From Hydractinia symbiolongicarpus (lineage: Eukaryota > Cnidaria > Hydrozoa > Anthoathecata > Hydractiniidae): a stretch of 64,000 nt of DNA. Shown here piece by piece: positions 36,167-46,663 of the stretch. Location: contig NC_079886.1 of the NCBI RefSeq assembly GCF_029227915.1, forward strand, positions 17,958,501-18,022,500. The letters run 5' to 3'. Position 1 is the stretch's first letter. Every line of letters begins with the position of its first letter. The notes beneath the pieces are model-generated. The model was not told the origin of the DNA and did no database searches. It saw only the letters and a list, made by a program, of their open reading frames with translations. Made by a program: the position numbers and the translations under genes.

Positions 36167-37702
36167 TTATTTTGCTTGTATGAGGCGTGGATTTAAATTG
36201 CACAGAGCAGCACAGGTTCGAACAATATGATCAGCATGTTAAAGCATGGTGATTGATAACACATACTTGAGAATGCGAAACGTTTTCATGCGATTAATTG
36301 CTCGTTCAATATGAATCCGCAAATTTGCAACATTTTTAATACGTTTACATTCTTCAGTGGTCATTTGCGCTTTTATTCTAGCACCTGGTTGAATACTTAA
36401 ACTACAAAATCTTAAAAGTAGATCTTCTTTTATTTGGAACCCTCTGTCTGCCATTATTTCATTATCTCTTTCCAGCGCATCAAAAAACCCACTATCCTCA
36501 CAAATGCACTTGTCAGACGTTCGACCACCATAACAATCTGACAGAAAAGTGATGAAACCAGCAGGAGAAATTCCAATTAAAAATTTAATTGTATTATGAC
36601 TTTTGTAATCTGACCAGGTTTGTGCTTGAAGCTCTAAAGATTTTGGTCTTTCGATAAAAACTTCTGTGCAGTCAATAATGCAGCGCAGCTTGTAATGTCC
36701 CATTTTCTTGTAAATATTTGGCAAATGATCCCTAACAGCCTCTCGAGGAAGCCAGTTTACCAAGCAATTGCCAAGGACAATGCTAAGGATACGTACCCAA
36801 GTGGTGAAAATATTTGAACATGTTGCTAGAGAGATGTTAAATTGGTCAGCAAGATCTTCGTTAAGAAGGACTAAGCGAAGTCTCATCAAAGTCAAAAGAA
36901 ATTCACCTTTAAAAGACAATTTTTTTCTTTGACATTTAACAAATTTTCGCTGCACCTTTGTGATAAGATGCCTCTTAATTCCACGCCAATAGTTCACAGC
37001 CGGTAAATGTGGCTGTACTAAGGAAAATACTGAATGCAGCTACACTGCACATACCTGTAAAAAACACCATTTTTTGTCCCTTTTTATTTGCACCCATGTA
37101 AAGTTGTGACTTCTGTTATTGAAGATTTCTCGCCTTTTAGATATTTTCAGTTTTAGAGACATAGCTGAAAGTTCTTTAATGAGGAATTAATTACTTCCTG
37201 CTTGTCAAAACAAGAAAGACATGGCTCTGTATTCTCTTGTCTGCAATACTGGTGGTCTCCCTGACTTGACTGATCAGATGTGCCAGGTGACAAGGTACGC
37301 TTTTTGGCTTTTTTAGGACGTGGCTGATGCTGTCGATTGAGATCTCTTCGAGGAACAGGCTCTCTAAAAACCATACCTAAGTTTTAATGATGGATACGGA
37401 TTACTGCAGGTTGGTTCTGCATCAACAAATTGCTCACTACAAACCCTGTCACTTGTACGTGGACTCCACGAAGATTTATCATCTTTTTCTCTCTTAACTC
37501 TCCGTACCCATTCCAAACGATTAGCTAAATAACGATTGGTACTGGGAAAACAAAACAGGCGATATGGTGGTGGTTGACAGGAGGCACAAGTTCCTTTAGT
37601 TAGAGGCTGACTATTATGCTCTGTGCAAATATTTTTCCTCCACTTTTCCAATTTCCTTGTGTTTTTCATACACCCAACAACAGCAGAATTCGCAGGACCC
37701 AT
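36167..37702 (-). pseudogene. ISL2EU copy 2: THAP-domain DDE_Tnp_4 transposase
   Basis: Start at 37,702 (MGPANSAVVGCMKNTRKLEK), chosen because the THAP signature begins there. The THAP domain follows with PYRLFCFPS, RLEWVRRVKRE and RTSDRVCSEQF. A one-base shift near 37,370 leads into FREPVPRRDLNRQ and a Cys-containing linker. The core has CIIDCTEVFIERP (Asp), GISPAGFITFLSDCYGGRTS with EIMADRGFQIKEDLL (Asp) and ANLRIHIERAINRMKTFR (Glu). A premature TAA at 36,239 is followed in frame by HADHIVRTCAALCNLNPR, so the original stop was at 36,167. The linker around 37,000-37,150 may contain an intron. It converges on the YqaJ gene. Confidence 0.82.
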
Positions 37703-37817
37703 CTTAATAAGACTAGAAAGCCTCACAACACAAGGTGACTGCCAGAGCGGTTTTGTTTACCCCAAAATCGTCCCAGTCTTTTTATTAACGCGGTCTCGCG
37801 CTATGTTGAATCGGTGT

Positions 37818-38667
37818 ATTCATTTGCACAATATGTGTCAACAGATGAAAGCGAGACTTTAATAATGATGCTAGAATCTTTTGAGGAAAATAGGGAACCT
37901 CGGATTGAATTGCTTTCTTCCGATAAGTGCTTTATATTAACTACGAAAGACATTGAAAGAAATAGTATGAGAAATCGCACATGAATAACTTATTTAAAAA
38001 CCCAAGTATGTATCAAATTGCTTTGCAGAGGTTGCCAATACTTTGCGAACACCCTTATTCAAATCAGGTTAAGATAACTTTATTGTATAAACACAGAACA
38101 CCGACATCGAAGTTCTACAATGTCTGCTACCATCTTGTAAAGCTCTATTTATATTTTGTTAGTGTTCATTCTATAAAATAAGTGAAGTAAGTTGTACTGA
38201 GTCTTGTGACTCGCCTTGGTGTGTGTTGATATTTCAAATAGCGCAACATTCCTTTTGGGCAAAAAAAAATTAAGCGGTAAAACGGCTTGTGAGGGTTTTA
38301 GCAAGGCCCACAAGTCTATCCAGGGTGTACCATCGTTCGCGGTCACTTTCTGGGTTTGCCACAATGATGGAATAGTGTATTTGTTTTTAACCTACCTGTA
38401 TACCCAATGTGCTTCGCTTCTTTGATCGATTTTCATACAGGGGTGTTTTCGATTTTTTGAGAATAGTACGGATGCGCATTAACGGCTGGCCTTTTAGAAG
38501 ATGCTAACGATGTTATAGTTCCCATTCCCCTTTTTTCATCAAAGTTGAACGACTAAGGCGAAGTGCACAGTATATAACGGTTGGTACCTAGTTGTGCCTT
38601 TGAGAGTATATTTGTGTTTTAGCATTAGAGTTTGGAACATTGTTCAAATAAATCAAAGTATTGATTG
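37818..38667. other. Non-coding stretch, nothing recognised
   Basis: ORFs up to 71 codons without domains. No paired terminal repeats. Confidence 0.5.
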
Positions 38668-38784
38668 TGAGATAACAAAACAGCAAGCTGGAATAATGGA
38701 ACTAATCTACTGACTCTTTTCCTTGTGAATTGTAGAGGTTACACCCTCTAGGTATTTGTATTCAGTACAAGATCTCCCTTTCTA
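38668..38784 (-). mobile_element. USP-bearing retroelement, copy C (about 115 bp)
   Basis: Contains only the extreme 3' end (GTTATCTCACAATCAATAC on the minus strand) and the adjoining 3'-UTR up to GGGAGATCTTG. It is strongly 5' truncated and lies 140 bp from copy D; both are preceded by TATTGATTG, so D or C may derive from insertion next to, or duplication of, the other. Confidence 0.65.
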
Positions 38785-38925
38785 AAAACTTTTATAGTTT
38801 TTCCTAAATAGTTGCGAAAAGTGATTTTTTAGTCGTAAATACATCCATAAGTTGTAGTATGTTATGTTTTGACCGTCCATTTTAATATACATTTATAGGG
38901 ATAGTGTGTTTAGATGTATTGATTG

Positions 38926-39958
38926 TGAGATAACAAAACAGCAAGCTGTAATGATGGAGCTAGTCTACTGACTCTTTTGTTTTGAATTGTAGAGGTTATA
39001 CCCTCTAGAGATCTATATTCAGTGCAAAATCTCCCTTTTTACAAGGATAGTCTGCAGAATCAAGGTAATTGAACTAAAGACCTTCTATAAACATTACATC
39101 ACAAACACCTACTGACAGTTACAAATTGCTATACGATAGAAAGAAACAAATAAATATGAAACTCTAAATACAAAGCTATAAATAAGAGCCGACAACCACC
39201 CATGCGCCAGGACTTGTGAACCTGGCCGTAGCTTTCCACATGTGTTACGGGATCCCAACACTCAGCCTTACACAGGTGATTGACGCTTGGGACCAGCCCT
39301 ATGTCAGGACCAGCCTGAAGTTACTGGGGTAAAATGCGTGGGCGTTAATCCACGAAGACCCGAAAAAGAAATTTAAAACCCTCTTGCAAAGCTTCTTATA
39401 ACAATAACTGTGGGTACATCAGGATCGTTAACCCTGTAGACAAAGTGAGCAAACTTGGCCTCCCTAATAGACTAAGGTTAAAAGTGGGGCCGTCACACCC
39501 AAAGACAAGACAAATAACCCCCTTGCTTAGCTTCTTTTAATTACTCTGTAAGAGAGTGGGGAGTGAGCAAACTCCTGAATTACGGTAGGCTGCTGGTGAA
39601 AATAACAGCCGGGGTAATAAAACCGCTAGGAAAAGAAATCATCCCCCTTTTGCAAAGCAAAACTTGCGTTTTCACAGCTTGAGAAAGAACAAAACATACA
39701 CTGTTAAGTTATTTATATCAGACGGCTTAACCTTAACTACTGCCCTGTCATCGCATTTCAACCACTCGTCTACATTCCGATCTTTAATAAATGCCCAATA
39801 ATGACCTGCTGCTAGTGTGCCTGAATGATTTATAGTTGCCACTAGTTTGTATTTGTTGGTAAAAGATACATCATCTGCCGAATGTGAAGGTACCTCCAAT
39901 ATGTTGCCAGAGTGAGAGATACAATTAACAATTTGGTTGTTTTTTATAACATTGACCT
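38926..39958 (-). mobile_element. USP-bearing retroelement, copy D (about 1.03 kb)
   Basis: Common 3' end, full conserved 3'-UTR (hairpin GCCAGG...CCTGGC at 39,206-39,226; GGATCCCGTAACACATGTGG; AACCGCTAGGAAAAG complement at 39,620) and the last about 100 codons of the USP. It is 5' truncated near 39,958 and collinear with copies A and E. Confidence 0.75.
39672..39958 (-). pseudogene. USP C-terminus (retroelement copy D)
   Basis: The frame from about 39,958 reads NVIKNNQIVNCISHSGNILE, DDVSFTNKYKLVATINHSGT, LAAGHYWAFIKD (catalytic His box), WLKCDDRAVVKV and VYVLFF. This is the peptidase C19 C-terminal lobe. Residue-level similarity to copies A and E places them in one family. Only the last part is present, so it is inactive. 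Confidence 0.8.
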
Positions 39959-40035
39959 TTTATGAAAAAAGCTTCCTTTTAGAGTAGAAAAACGTACTTA
40001 AAAATAATATTTTGTTTTTCCTCACCTCCGTAACT

Positions 40036-40165
40036 CTATGAAATTCGTGAAAGTAAATGTGGCGAAAAAAATTCAAGGCAACGAATCGCGAAAATAAATA
40101 TCGCGAAATTGTCCCAAATTTTTTATCGCGAAATTAAAATGTCGCGAAAATTTCTGACTTATAAG
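40036..40165. repeat. CGCGAAA-rich repeat, probable MITE remnant
   Basis: Multiple (T/A)CGCGAAA units (ATCGCGAAAATAAATATCGC and others), as in the two CTTTAATTGG MITEs, but without their termini. It sits inside the downstream end of the Penelope-like ORF. Confidence 0.45.
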
Positions 40166-40959
40166 GTAAATAGTCTTGGTATATAGGAATTTGTCGGGAT
40201 TCACCTCACAATTGAGTTTGATGTCAGGATGATCATTGTTAAGAAAAATAAAGAGTTCACCCGTTTGATCTTTTCTTTGTCTTGTAATAATGTCGTCAAC
40301 GAAGCGTTTATAGAATTTAGGTTGACTTGGCTGTCTGACAGCTTCTTTTCCATTATCGTCATAAAGCTGTTGAACATGCAACAGACAATGGCTCTTCCAT
40401 GTTCCAACCATCTTTTTTAAATAGACTTCGTTAATGATGTAATCGTAATCTATCCTTTCTTAAATAGATATGTTCGTAAGAAAGGACTCAACATCGTAAG
40501 AAACGTACTCTTTGTTCTGTTCCAGCAGTCTGTTTTGAAAGCATCACTGGAAAATCTTGTGTTAGAAATGATGTAGGGATTTAAACTAACGGTTTGAGAT
40601 ACTCAGCAATAATTTGGGCAGCTTTGTATGTGTATGTTTATGAAGAGCAATTCGTGCCAAAATTATTTTCCGTGTAATTTTTTTTTGTTTCATCCAAATA
40701 TTTTTGGCAGGATTCATTTTTTTTAGGATATTATGTTAAATTTATTTTCGACTTTAGATTTAGTTTTTTGGAAGCAACTACTTTTTTGTCGTTTTCTTAT
40801 TTTCTTTGGCATTTATTTATTTTTTAAGTGTATGAAACCATTTTTTGCACACGTTGTTGTTTTTATTTTCCACGGCATGTTTTTATTTTTGCCTTCTTTC
40901 CCAGTCTCTTTTAATCTGCCAAGACCCGTTCGACTGCCCCGCAATTCTGGTAAAAAAAT

Positions 40960-41937
40960 ATGGCGGACGAAAACAACAACTTCCCAGAGGCTTTAACAAG
41001 ATGTGCACAAACTTTGTTGAGTATGGTTGAAAATTTACGGAAAACACCAAATACTGGCCAAACTACAAGAAACAACATCTAACGACAACGATGGTGCAGA
41101 GTTTTCGCGATTATTTCGTAGTAGAATGTTAAATAACCCTTCAGCTTCTTCCACCACCACGTTTGTGAGCACCACCAACATCACCACAATGGCACCAGCA
41201 TCGATGTCAGTCACTGCTTCCACTTCAACTCTTCCCTTCAGCGTTTCACCTGGACTTTTAATAACTCCAAGACGGTTTAACCATGTCAGCAACCGCAGGA
41301 GAGGTACACCTGCCAATAGGTACAACTCACCAAGAACAAGAAATGGTGTTTTGACATTTTTTTGCTTGTCGAATAAAACAGATGCAAGTACTCCAGACAC
41401 AGAAACAAAAGTAAATCTGTTACTAGCTGGTTTGGGTGAGAAACGAATAACATTTCCCCTTACTGAATCTTCAGGACAATTTTTTGAAGTATTCTTCCAG
41501 AATTGTGAAAAACTTATTATTGGTGGTGGGTTTGAGTTGTTAAGAAATGAAAGGAATTGTAGATATTCCGAATCATCAAATGAGAGAGAACGAAATACAT
41601 TATCATGGTTTATATGGTCGAAAATATGAGTTCTAAGCACTTGGAAATGCTTTTAAAATTTGCAACATCATATAATAATATTCCTAAATTTCGAGCCCTG
41701 AAAATTCATGTTACCTGCATGGAAGAAAATGAAGGTGTCTATCCAAAGTCATCTGCATGCACTGAAACAATTCGTTCACCTATAGTGCATAATTCCAAAG
41801 AAGAATTCGAGTTCAACATAATTTCTGCTCTAAAGTTTGAATGTGAGGGAGTTTTTTGTCAGGTATGGGACCATCCCAGTCAATCCCATAGAAATCATAG
41901 TCATCCAGAAAAGTCAAGCATTTTTTTAAATTTCTAA
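40960..41937 (+). pseudogene. HECT-like ubiquitin-ligase domain gene inside the IS3EU-like element
   Basis: From ATG at 40,960 it reads ADENNNFPEALTRCAQTLLS, with a one-base shift near 41,090 into DGAEFSRLFRSRMLNNPSAS. A Ser/Thr-rich linker follows, then TPDTETKVNLLLAGLGEKRI, LTESSGQFFEVFFQNCEKL and GGGFELLR. The second frame (41,605-41,937) reads LEMLLKFATSYNNIPKFRAL, YPKSSACTETIRSPIVHNSK and EEFEFNIISAL. The last block resembles the HECT C-lobe, where the TC/AC cysteine (codon 41,758) would be the thioester Cys. The middle of the HECT domain is missing at the frame change (deletion, or an intron I cannot place). Similar G2E3/HECT-like genes are multi-copy in cnidarians; function is unknown. 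Confidence 0.6.
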
Positions 41938-42010
41938 GATAGTAGTCTATATTTTGAGAACAACTTATTCGTTTTTTTGTTTGTTATTAAGGCTGCTATG
42001 TTGTTTGTTA

Positions 42011-42191
42011 CTTTAATTGGCGAAACTTTCGTGAGAAAAACTTTCGCGAATTCGCGATTTTTCGCCATTTTCGCGAAAGTTTATCTCGCGAAAATGTGCG
42101 AGTTTCTTCATTCGCGAAACTTTATCAAAAAAATCTAGCGAATCTTTTTTTTTCGTGAAAGTTTCTCTCGCAAAAGTTTCTCCAATTAAAG
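42011..42191. mobile_element. 181-bp MITE with TA duplication (CTTTAATTGG family)
   Basis: The ends CTTTAATTGGCGAAACTTTC and GTTTCTCCAATTAAAG (right) are flanked by TA on each side. The CGCGAAA-rich body matches the 496-bp MITE at 12,964, of which this is an internally shorter relative. Confidence 0.85.
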
Positions 42192-42249
42192 TATTCTTTT
42201 TATATTTTGTTTTTTTTTGCGTTTAGTTTTTGTTTGCAAAATATATGTA

Positions 42250-43548
42250 CTTACTTGAATAAGAGCTGCTATTTCTGCGTCGTAATTGACTTGGCTTTGA
42301 TTGTTCATTAACCCCTCAATAAATAGTTGCATTGCTGTTCTTTCACTAGCATAGGACATTTTATGGCGAATCCATCCTTCTCACCAGATATCCAAATCAC
42401 GATTTATTCTTGTTAAAAATATGTAATGTAAGCAGAACAGATCCATGGCGCAGGAAGGGTCTAACATATCACAATCTTCCATATAATAAAACAAATTGTA
42501 ATACAGTTTCAGCACGCCACACTTCCTCGACCTGGACCACGCAAGGGGTGGTTTAACATGAACCATGCAACATCTACATTTTCACCGCCTTTGTCGGAAC
42601 GGACACGTGAAGGAAGGCCGTACTTAAGGATTGCGTCTGTAAAACACTGAAGAACTGTTAATGCTTTATTATTGTTTGAATTATAGGAATACTGGGACTC
42701 TACTAAATCCATCCACGCCAACATGAACGACTATGCGCCATTTATATAAGGAATAGTAATGGGTATATTATGTGTTGGAAACAATAAGAAACTGTTAGTA
42801 TTAATTGCACACAACGGTTCGATACAAAAAATGTTACAAGTATATATACGTAGGTATAATCCCTGAAAACATACCGAGTAAGTTTGTGGTTTCCACCTAT
42901 GTGCCACAAGGATAACGGTGCTGGTACGTTATATTTACGTCGGTGAACTGGGGATTGTAACTATCTTTTAGTAACCGCAATAGGGTCAACTCTCCAGAGA
43001 GATTCTCTTGCTTTAGTTCTACTCACTCTGATTCCTTGTCTGGATAATTCACCCATTAGTCTCCTATATCCATTCTTAGGAAATACACTACAAATACGTT
43101 GTACTTTATCGTCGAGTGATTGCTCGTCCACATGACTGCAAAAGAGTTAGTGCAAGTTCTGACATTCTTTTTTTGACTGTCCTTACAGAAAGAATTAATA
43201 TCCGGGCAATGTCAACGTATGAAAACTGGTTGTCAAGCAAATAGAATAGCTGCTCGTAATTAATTTTTACCTTCCGTCTATCACGTTCTCCACATGTAAA
43301 AGGAACCTCGTAGCCAACTGTAAATTCATTATTTTCAATACCATCATCAACTAATCTATTTAAGGTGTTATTAACTCTGAGAAGGTCTCATCACCGAAGT
43401 TGCCAAGCCTTATTATTTGTGGGCTAATCTGGTCTAGCAACCTGTTTGCAGAATCAAGTATGTTGTCATCTACAGGCTCTTCCAAGTCTCTGATAAGAGA
43501 CAGAAGCAAACTACGTATTCCACTTACTGCTGCTTCCACCGACATCAT
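42250..43548 (-). pseudogene. Integrase-core (rve-type) transposase of the IS3EU-like element, dead
   Basis: In order on the minus strand: MMSVEAAVSGIRSLLLSLIR, GNFGDETFSELI, VGYEVPFTCGERDRRKVKIN, YEQLFYLLDNQFSYVDIARI and LSVRTVKKRMSELALTLLQS (helix-turn-helix type). Then [70 protein letters not shown] and FCLHYIFLTRINRDL. Family members have WHIDGNHKL, so the first catalytic Asp appears replaced by Gly. The second (RSDKG) is kept. The segment expected to hold the Glu (NQRIERLWR) is missing. An apparent intron (GT after KLTR near 42,875 to AG near 42,737) is retained, so the copy was not processed. Several frameshifts. Confidence 0.72.
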
Positions 43549-44485
43549 GGAGTTACAGCAGGAGGAATGGTTGTGTCCTGCATATGTCCCCTGCGCATTA
43601 ATGACGTATTACGCAAAGCATTATTGACAAAAATATTCTTCCGATTGGATAATACACGAAAAATGTTTGTGCTCAAAATTTTTTTCAAAAACATTTAAAA
43701 AAAAAAAAAAATAACAAATAGTAAACGAAAATAAAACGAAAACAATAAATCTGCGACAAAAAAGATTTACTGGTCAAAATAAAAATGAGTCTTTCGAAAA
43801 TAAAAATTACACGGGAAATAATTTTGGCACGAATTGCTCTTCATATATGTTCCTGTCTGGGCAATTATTGGGCGAAACTAAGTCTTCAATGGAAATATCA
43901 TCGATAGAATCAAAATTATGGTGTTTTTTTTGTTCCGTACAATTTCGCAGGCTGGTTGGCATGTGGGTACCTTTTCTCGTATTTTGGGTGTCCAGTGAAG
44001 TTCCGATAGAGAAATTCTTGGAAGTTTTTATAGTCAGGTAAATTATCCCTTTTATTACACTTGATTACTTTTATTTCATGTATTGTTTCTAATGTATCAA
44101 CTTTGTATATAAAATAGAGTAAACTTTTTGTTTTTAACTTTGTATACTACTGGTGATTGTGTAAGCCGAAAAGCTTTTACTTTTTTAAAATATATATTGA
44201 TTTTAAATACAAAATGGCGCAGAGGTTTGATATTCACTGAAAATATTTCATTGTTTCCTTACTTTTCTTCTGGTTTTGTTTACCACGAAAACCGGACCTT
44301 TTTGGAAAAAAATTCGCGTTAATTAAGGACTATTCAAGAAGCTTAAAAGTGCTAATTAGCGTTATTATCACTCACTTTAAGGTCTAGCCACGTCCTTCGC
44401 GTTAATTTTCGATAGCATAAATTTCAATTCCGTTAAATACTTGACCAGTTTAATATTTTTTTATTCTTTGTTTGTTTATCTTTGG

Positions 44486-45125
44486 TTACAGCGTAGTAAA
44501 AAATACTAATAAATACCAACACCATTCGAGTTTCATTTGCACAACCTGCACACACACGCTAGGAGACCAGCTTTTTATTAATTTCCTAAAAATAGTGAGT
44601 GTGCCCGATTTCTTTATCTCCTTTGGCAGGCTGTTGCAAATGAAACTCGCCCTAAATAACAGTCCATATAAAATGCATGCTATTTTCTCTGTGGACGGTA
44701 GAACCAGACTTTGACCACCGCTTAGTGCATATGACATACTTTATGTTTCAAAAATATCCCAAATGAACATAGGGTTTAAATGATTTATACTTTTATACAC
44801 TTCAGTTATAAGCATTTGAATATTTTTAGCGTGAATACTGGCCCTACCGTCTAAAGTATTGGGCTATTTTAAAGGATGGTTAAACATTTAATAGACAGCC
44901 CTAAGTCCACTTTTACGAGCCTTGTCAATCTTAGTGTTACTGGCTTTTATTGCAGAACAGCCACATAAGGCTACAATAGTGAAAACAGGACCTTATATGG
45001 GCATTAAACAATTTAGAGGATTTATCCACGTCAAAAAAATTCCTAATCCGAAGAGCATTTGTCCTATTATTTGCTATCTCACATATATCAGTTATGTGAG
45101 CATCAAACGATAAATCTTTATCTAT
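44486..45125 (-). pseudogene. Non-LTR retrotransposon (LINE) 3' fragment, reverse-transcriptase C-terminus
   Basis: The minus strand reads DLSFDAHITDICEIANNRTN, ALRIRNFFDVDKSSKLFNAH, IRSCFHYCSLMW and, after frame changes, FRASFICNSLPKEIKKSGTL with FRKLIKSWSP. This is the post-RT region and C-terminus of RTE/jockey/CR1-type LINEs (thumb region, then F.NSLP..IK...SL..FK..LK.W). It is 5' truncated with stops in the middle. It is a different family from the USP-bearing elements. Confidence 0.75.
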
Positions 45126-45185
45126 TTAAACCTAGTAACTTCACTGTATTAGTTGATTTTTTTAAAGAACCACTAAATTTGATTA

Positions 45186-45803
45186 TGAGATAACAAAACA
45201 GCAAGCTGTAGTGATTTGACTAGTCTAATGACTCATATTTTAAGTGGTAGAGGTTAAACCATCTAAAGACCTCTATGCAAAGCAAGATCTCCCTTTTACA
45301 AGGATAATCTGTACAACCAAGTTAATTGAAAAAGCAACCCTCTGAACAACGCAAATATTGCAACAACAAAACAATAAAAACCAACACATATTGACATAAA
45401 ACGTATATATATATATACAAATAAATAAAAACTATAAAAAGGGGGCAAACAACTACCTATCCGCCAGGACTTGTGAACCTGGCTGTAGCTTTACACGTGT
45501 TACGGGATCCCAACACTCAGTCTTACACAGGTGATTGATGCTTAGGACCAGCCTTGGTCAGGACTAACCTGAAGTTACTGGGGTGATATGCGTGGGCGTA
45601 AAACCACGAAGACATGAAAGAGAAATTTCGCACCCCCTTGCAGAGCTTCTTACAAAAATAACTATGGGTACAGCAGGATCGTTAACCCTGTAGACCAAGT
45701 GAGCTAACCTGGCCTCTCTACTGGACTAGGGTAAAAAGTGGGGTCGTCGCACCCAAGGAGAAGACAGTCGAACCCCTTGCTATGCTTCTTATGATTGCTC
45801 TAT
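45186..45803 (-). mobile_element. USP-bearing retroelement copy E, 3'-terminal part
   Basis: Common 3' end GTTATCTCATAATC (minus strand) and conserved 3'-UTR with the GCCAGG...CCTGGC hairpin at 45,463-45,483. Similarity to copy D runs unbroken until ATTGCTCTAT at 45,803, where ISL2EU copy 3 begins. The remainder resumes at 62,677: joining GCTCTAT to AAGACAGTG reproduces the ACTCTGTAAGAGAGTG of copy D. Copy E continues beyond the right edge of the window. Confidence 0.85.
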
Positions 45804-45947
45804 TAGCCTTATTCATGTCGCGGGGGAATGGTGACGAGTAAGGCACTTGTCGGGAAAAAAATAAACATAATGGTAGTTGTCAAAAGTAAATAAAGGCGTT
45901 ATTCTAGGCAAAAAGGTTTTAATAAAGCAGAAAAAGTATTACACACA

Positions 45948-46655
45948 ATGGTTAAATGGTTTTGTTCCTCAGCGTTCTGCTTTAATAATTATAACTCGAC
46001 AGATTCAAATAACGAGCCTATGAAATACTATCGTTTACCTCGTGATCCAGAAATACAAACAAAGTACAAACAAATTTTTAAAACATGTGGTATAAATTTT
46101 ACAAAGGGACATATTTGTGCTGCTCATTGGAGTTCTGGAAAACGAATGACATCCTCTGATTTACCAGACGTTGCAGTTCCAGAAGAACAGTATGAGAAGT
46201 TACATCAAAAACTTATCACTGCAAAGGACTTGCTATCTTCTTATAAAAATCCGTCTCAACAAATTAAAAATCGATACAAAAATGCTAAACGAAAATATGA
46301 AATAGCAACTGCTTTGATCTCCACAACACCTAAATCAAGTAGAACACCACCAACAAAGAAAAATGAAGACAACACAAGAAGACCTAGAACACGAACACTA
46401 TCTAAAAAACAGTATAATCGTAAATTGGAACTAGCTAACCTAAAAATTTCACAGCTATTAAAAGACCTCAAGGATGCTAATTCTAACTTGAAGATAAAAC
46501 TATTAAAGCTAAAAAAGAAATACGCAAACTAAAAAAAATGAACTCTATCATAAACAATAAATTAAACCATTCATATCAAGAAATATCTGATATGAAGAAA
46601 AGAGAATTTACTCACACCAATTTAATAAAACAGCCAACTACCTTTCAATACCTAT
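45948..46655 (+). pseudogene. ISL2EU copy 3: transposase N-terminus (THAP plus coiled coil), cut by EnSpm
   Basis: MVKWFCSSAFCFNNYNSTDS opens a THAP zinc-binding domain (YYRLPRDPEIQTKYKQIFK, GHICAAHWSSGKRM). A long Lys/Leu-rich coiled coil follows (RKLELANLKISQLLKDLKDA). A one-base shift near 46,485 passes the frame to KAKKEIRKLKKMNSIINNKL, ending THTNLIKQPTTFQYL directly at the EnSpm insertion. The other half is at 59,623-60,491. The stop at 46,532 belongs to the shifted frame. Confidence 0.82.
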
Positions 46656-46663
46656 CCCAGTGG

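Larger units (their letters stand above)
34089..37817. mobile_element. ISL2EU element copy 2, 3.73 kb, both termini present
   Basis: Terminal inverted repeats of about 68 bp with four mismatches start ACACC(A/G)ATTCAACATAGCG and continue through GAGACCGCGTTAATAAAAAG. The flanks carry AT on each side (34087-34088 and 37818-37819), the 2-bp duplication expected for ISL2EU. Two convergent genes fill it: a SAP/SWIM/YqaJ protein (plus) and a THAP-DDE_Tnp_4 transposase (minus). Both are nearly complete and carry only a few stops or shifts, so this is a fairly young dead copy. Confidence 0.85.
40639..43845. mobile_element. IS3EU-like DNA transposon, 3.2 kb, with integrase-type and HECT-like genes
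   Basis: The terminal repeats TATGAAGAGCAATTCGTGCC and its right-hand complement continue for about 43 bp with one mismatch (CAAAATTATTT(T/C)CCGTG). The 6-bp direct repeat TATGTT flanks both sides (40633-40638 and 43846-43851). Excision restores the Penelope-like reading frame, which proves the boundaries. TAY termini with 6-bp duplications and an rve-type transposase agree with the IS3EU group as I recall it from repeat classification. It contains a HECT-like gene (plus) and an integrase-like gene (minus), divided by a MITE at 42,011-42,191. Confidence 0.8.
40170..44045 (-). pseudogene. Penelope-like element reverse transcriptase, split by the IS3EU-like element
   Basis: The upstream part (43,846-44,045, minus strand) reads PDYKNFQEFLYRNFTGHPKY, NQPAKLYGTKKTP and FRPIIAQTGT. 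The downstream part (40,170-40,638) reads YTYKAAQIIAEYLKPLV, NKEYVSYDVESFLTN, YIINEVYLKKM and PKFYKRFVDDIITRQRKDQT (the catalytic Y/F-x-DD box), ending FIFLNNDHPDIKLNCEVNP. These blocks, in this order, are Penelope-like reverse transcriptase. Removing 40,639-43,845 with one TATGTT copy fuses them as QTGTYTYKAAQIIAEYL in one frame. Several shifts and stops show the element was already decaying. Confidence 0.82.

Noticed and set aside
27559-39958. USP fragments as remnants of a host deubiquitinase gene family
   Set aside because: They share 3'-UTR, identical 3' ends and staggered 5' truncation with non-coding copies B and C, which fits retrotransposition of one element rather than host gene duplication.
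41035-41640. 201-codon minus-strand ORF opposite the HECT-like gene
   Set aside because: Its composition mirrors the Ser/Thr-rich plus-strand linker; the plus strand carries the recognisable blocks.
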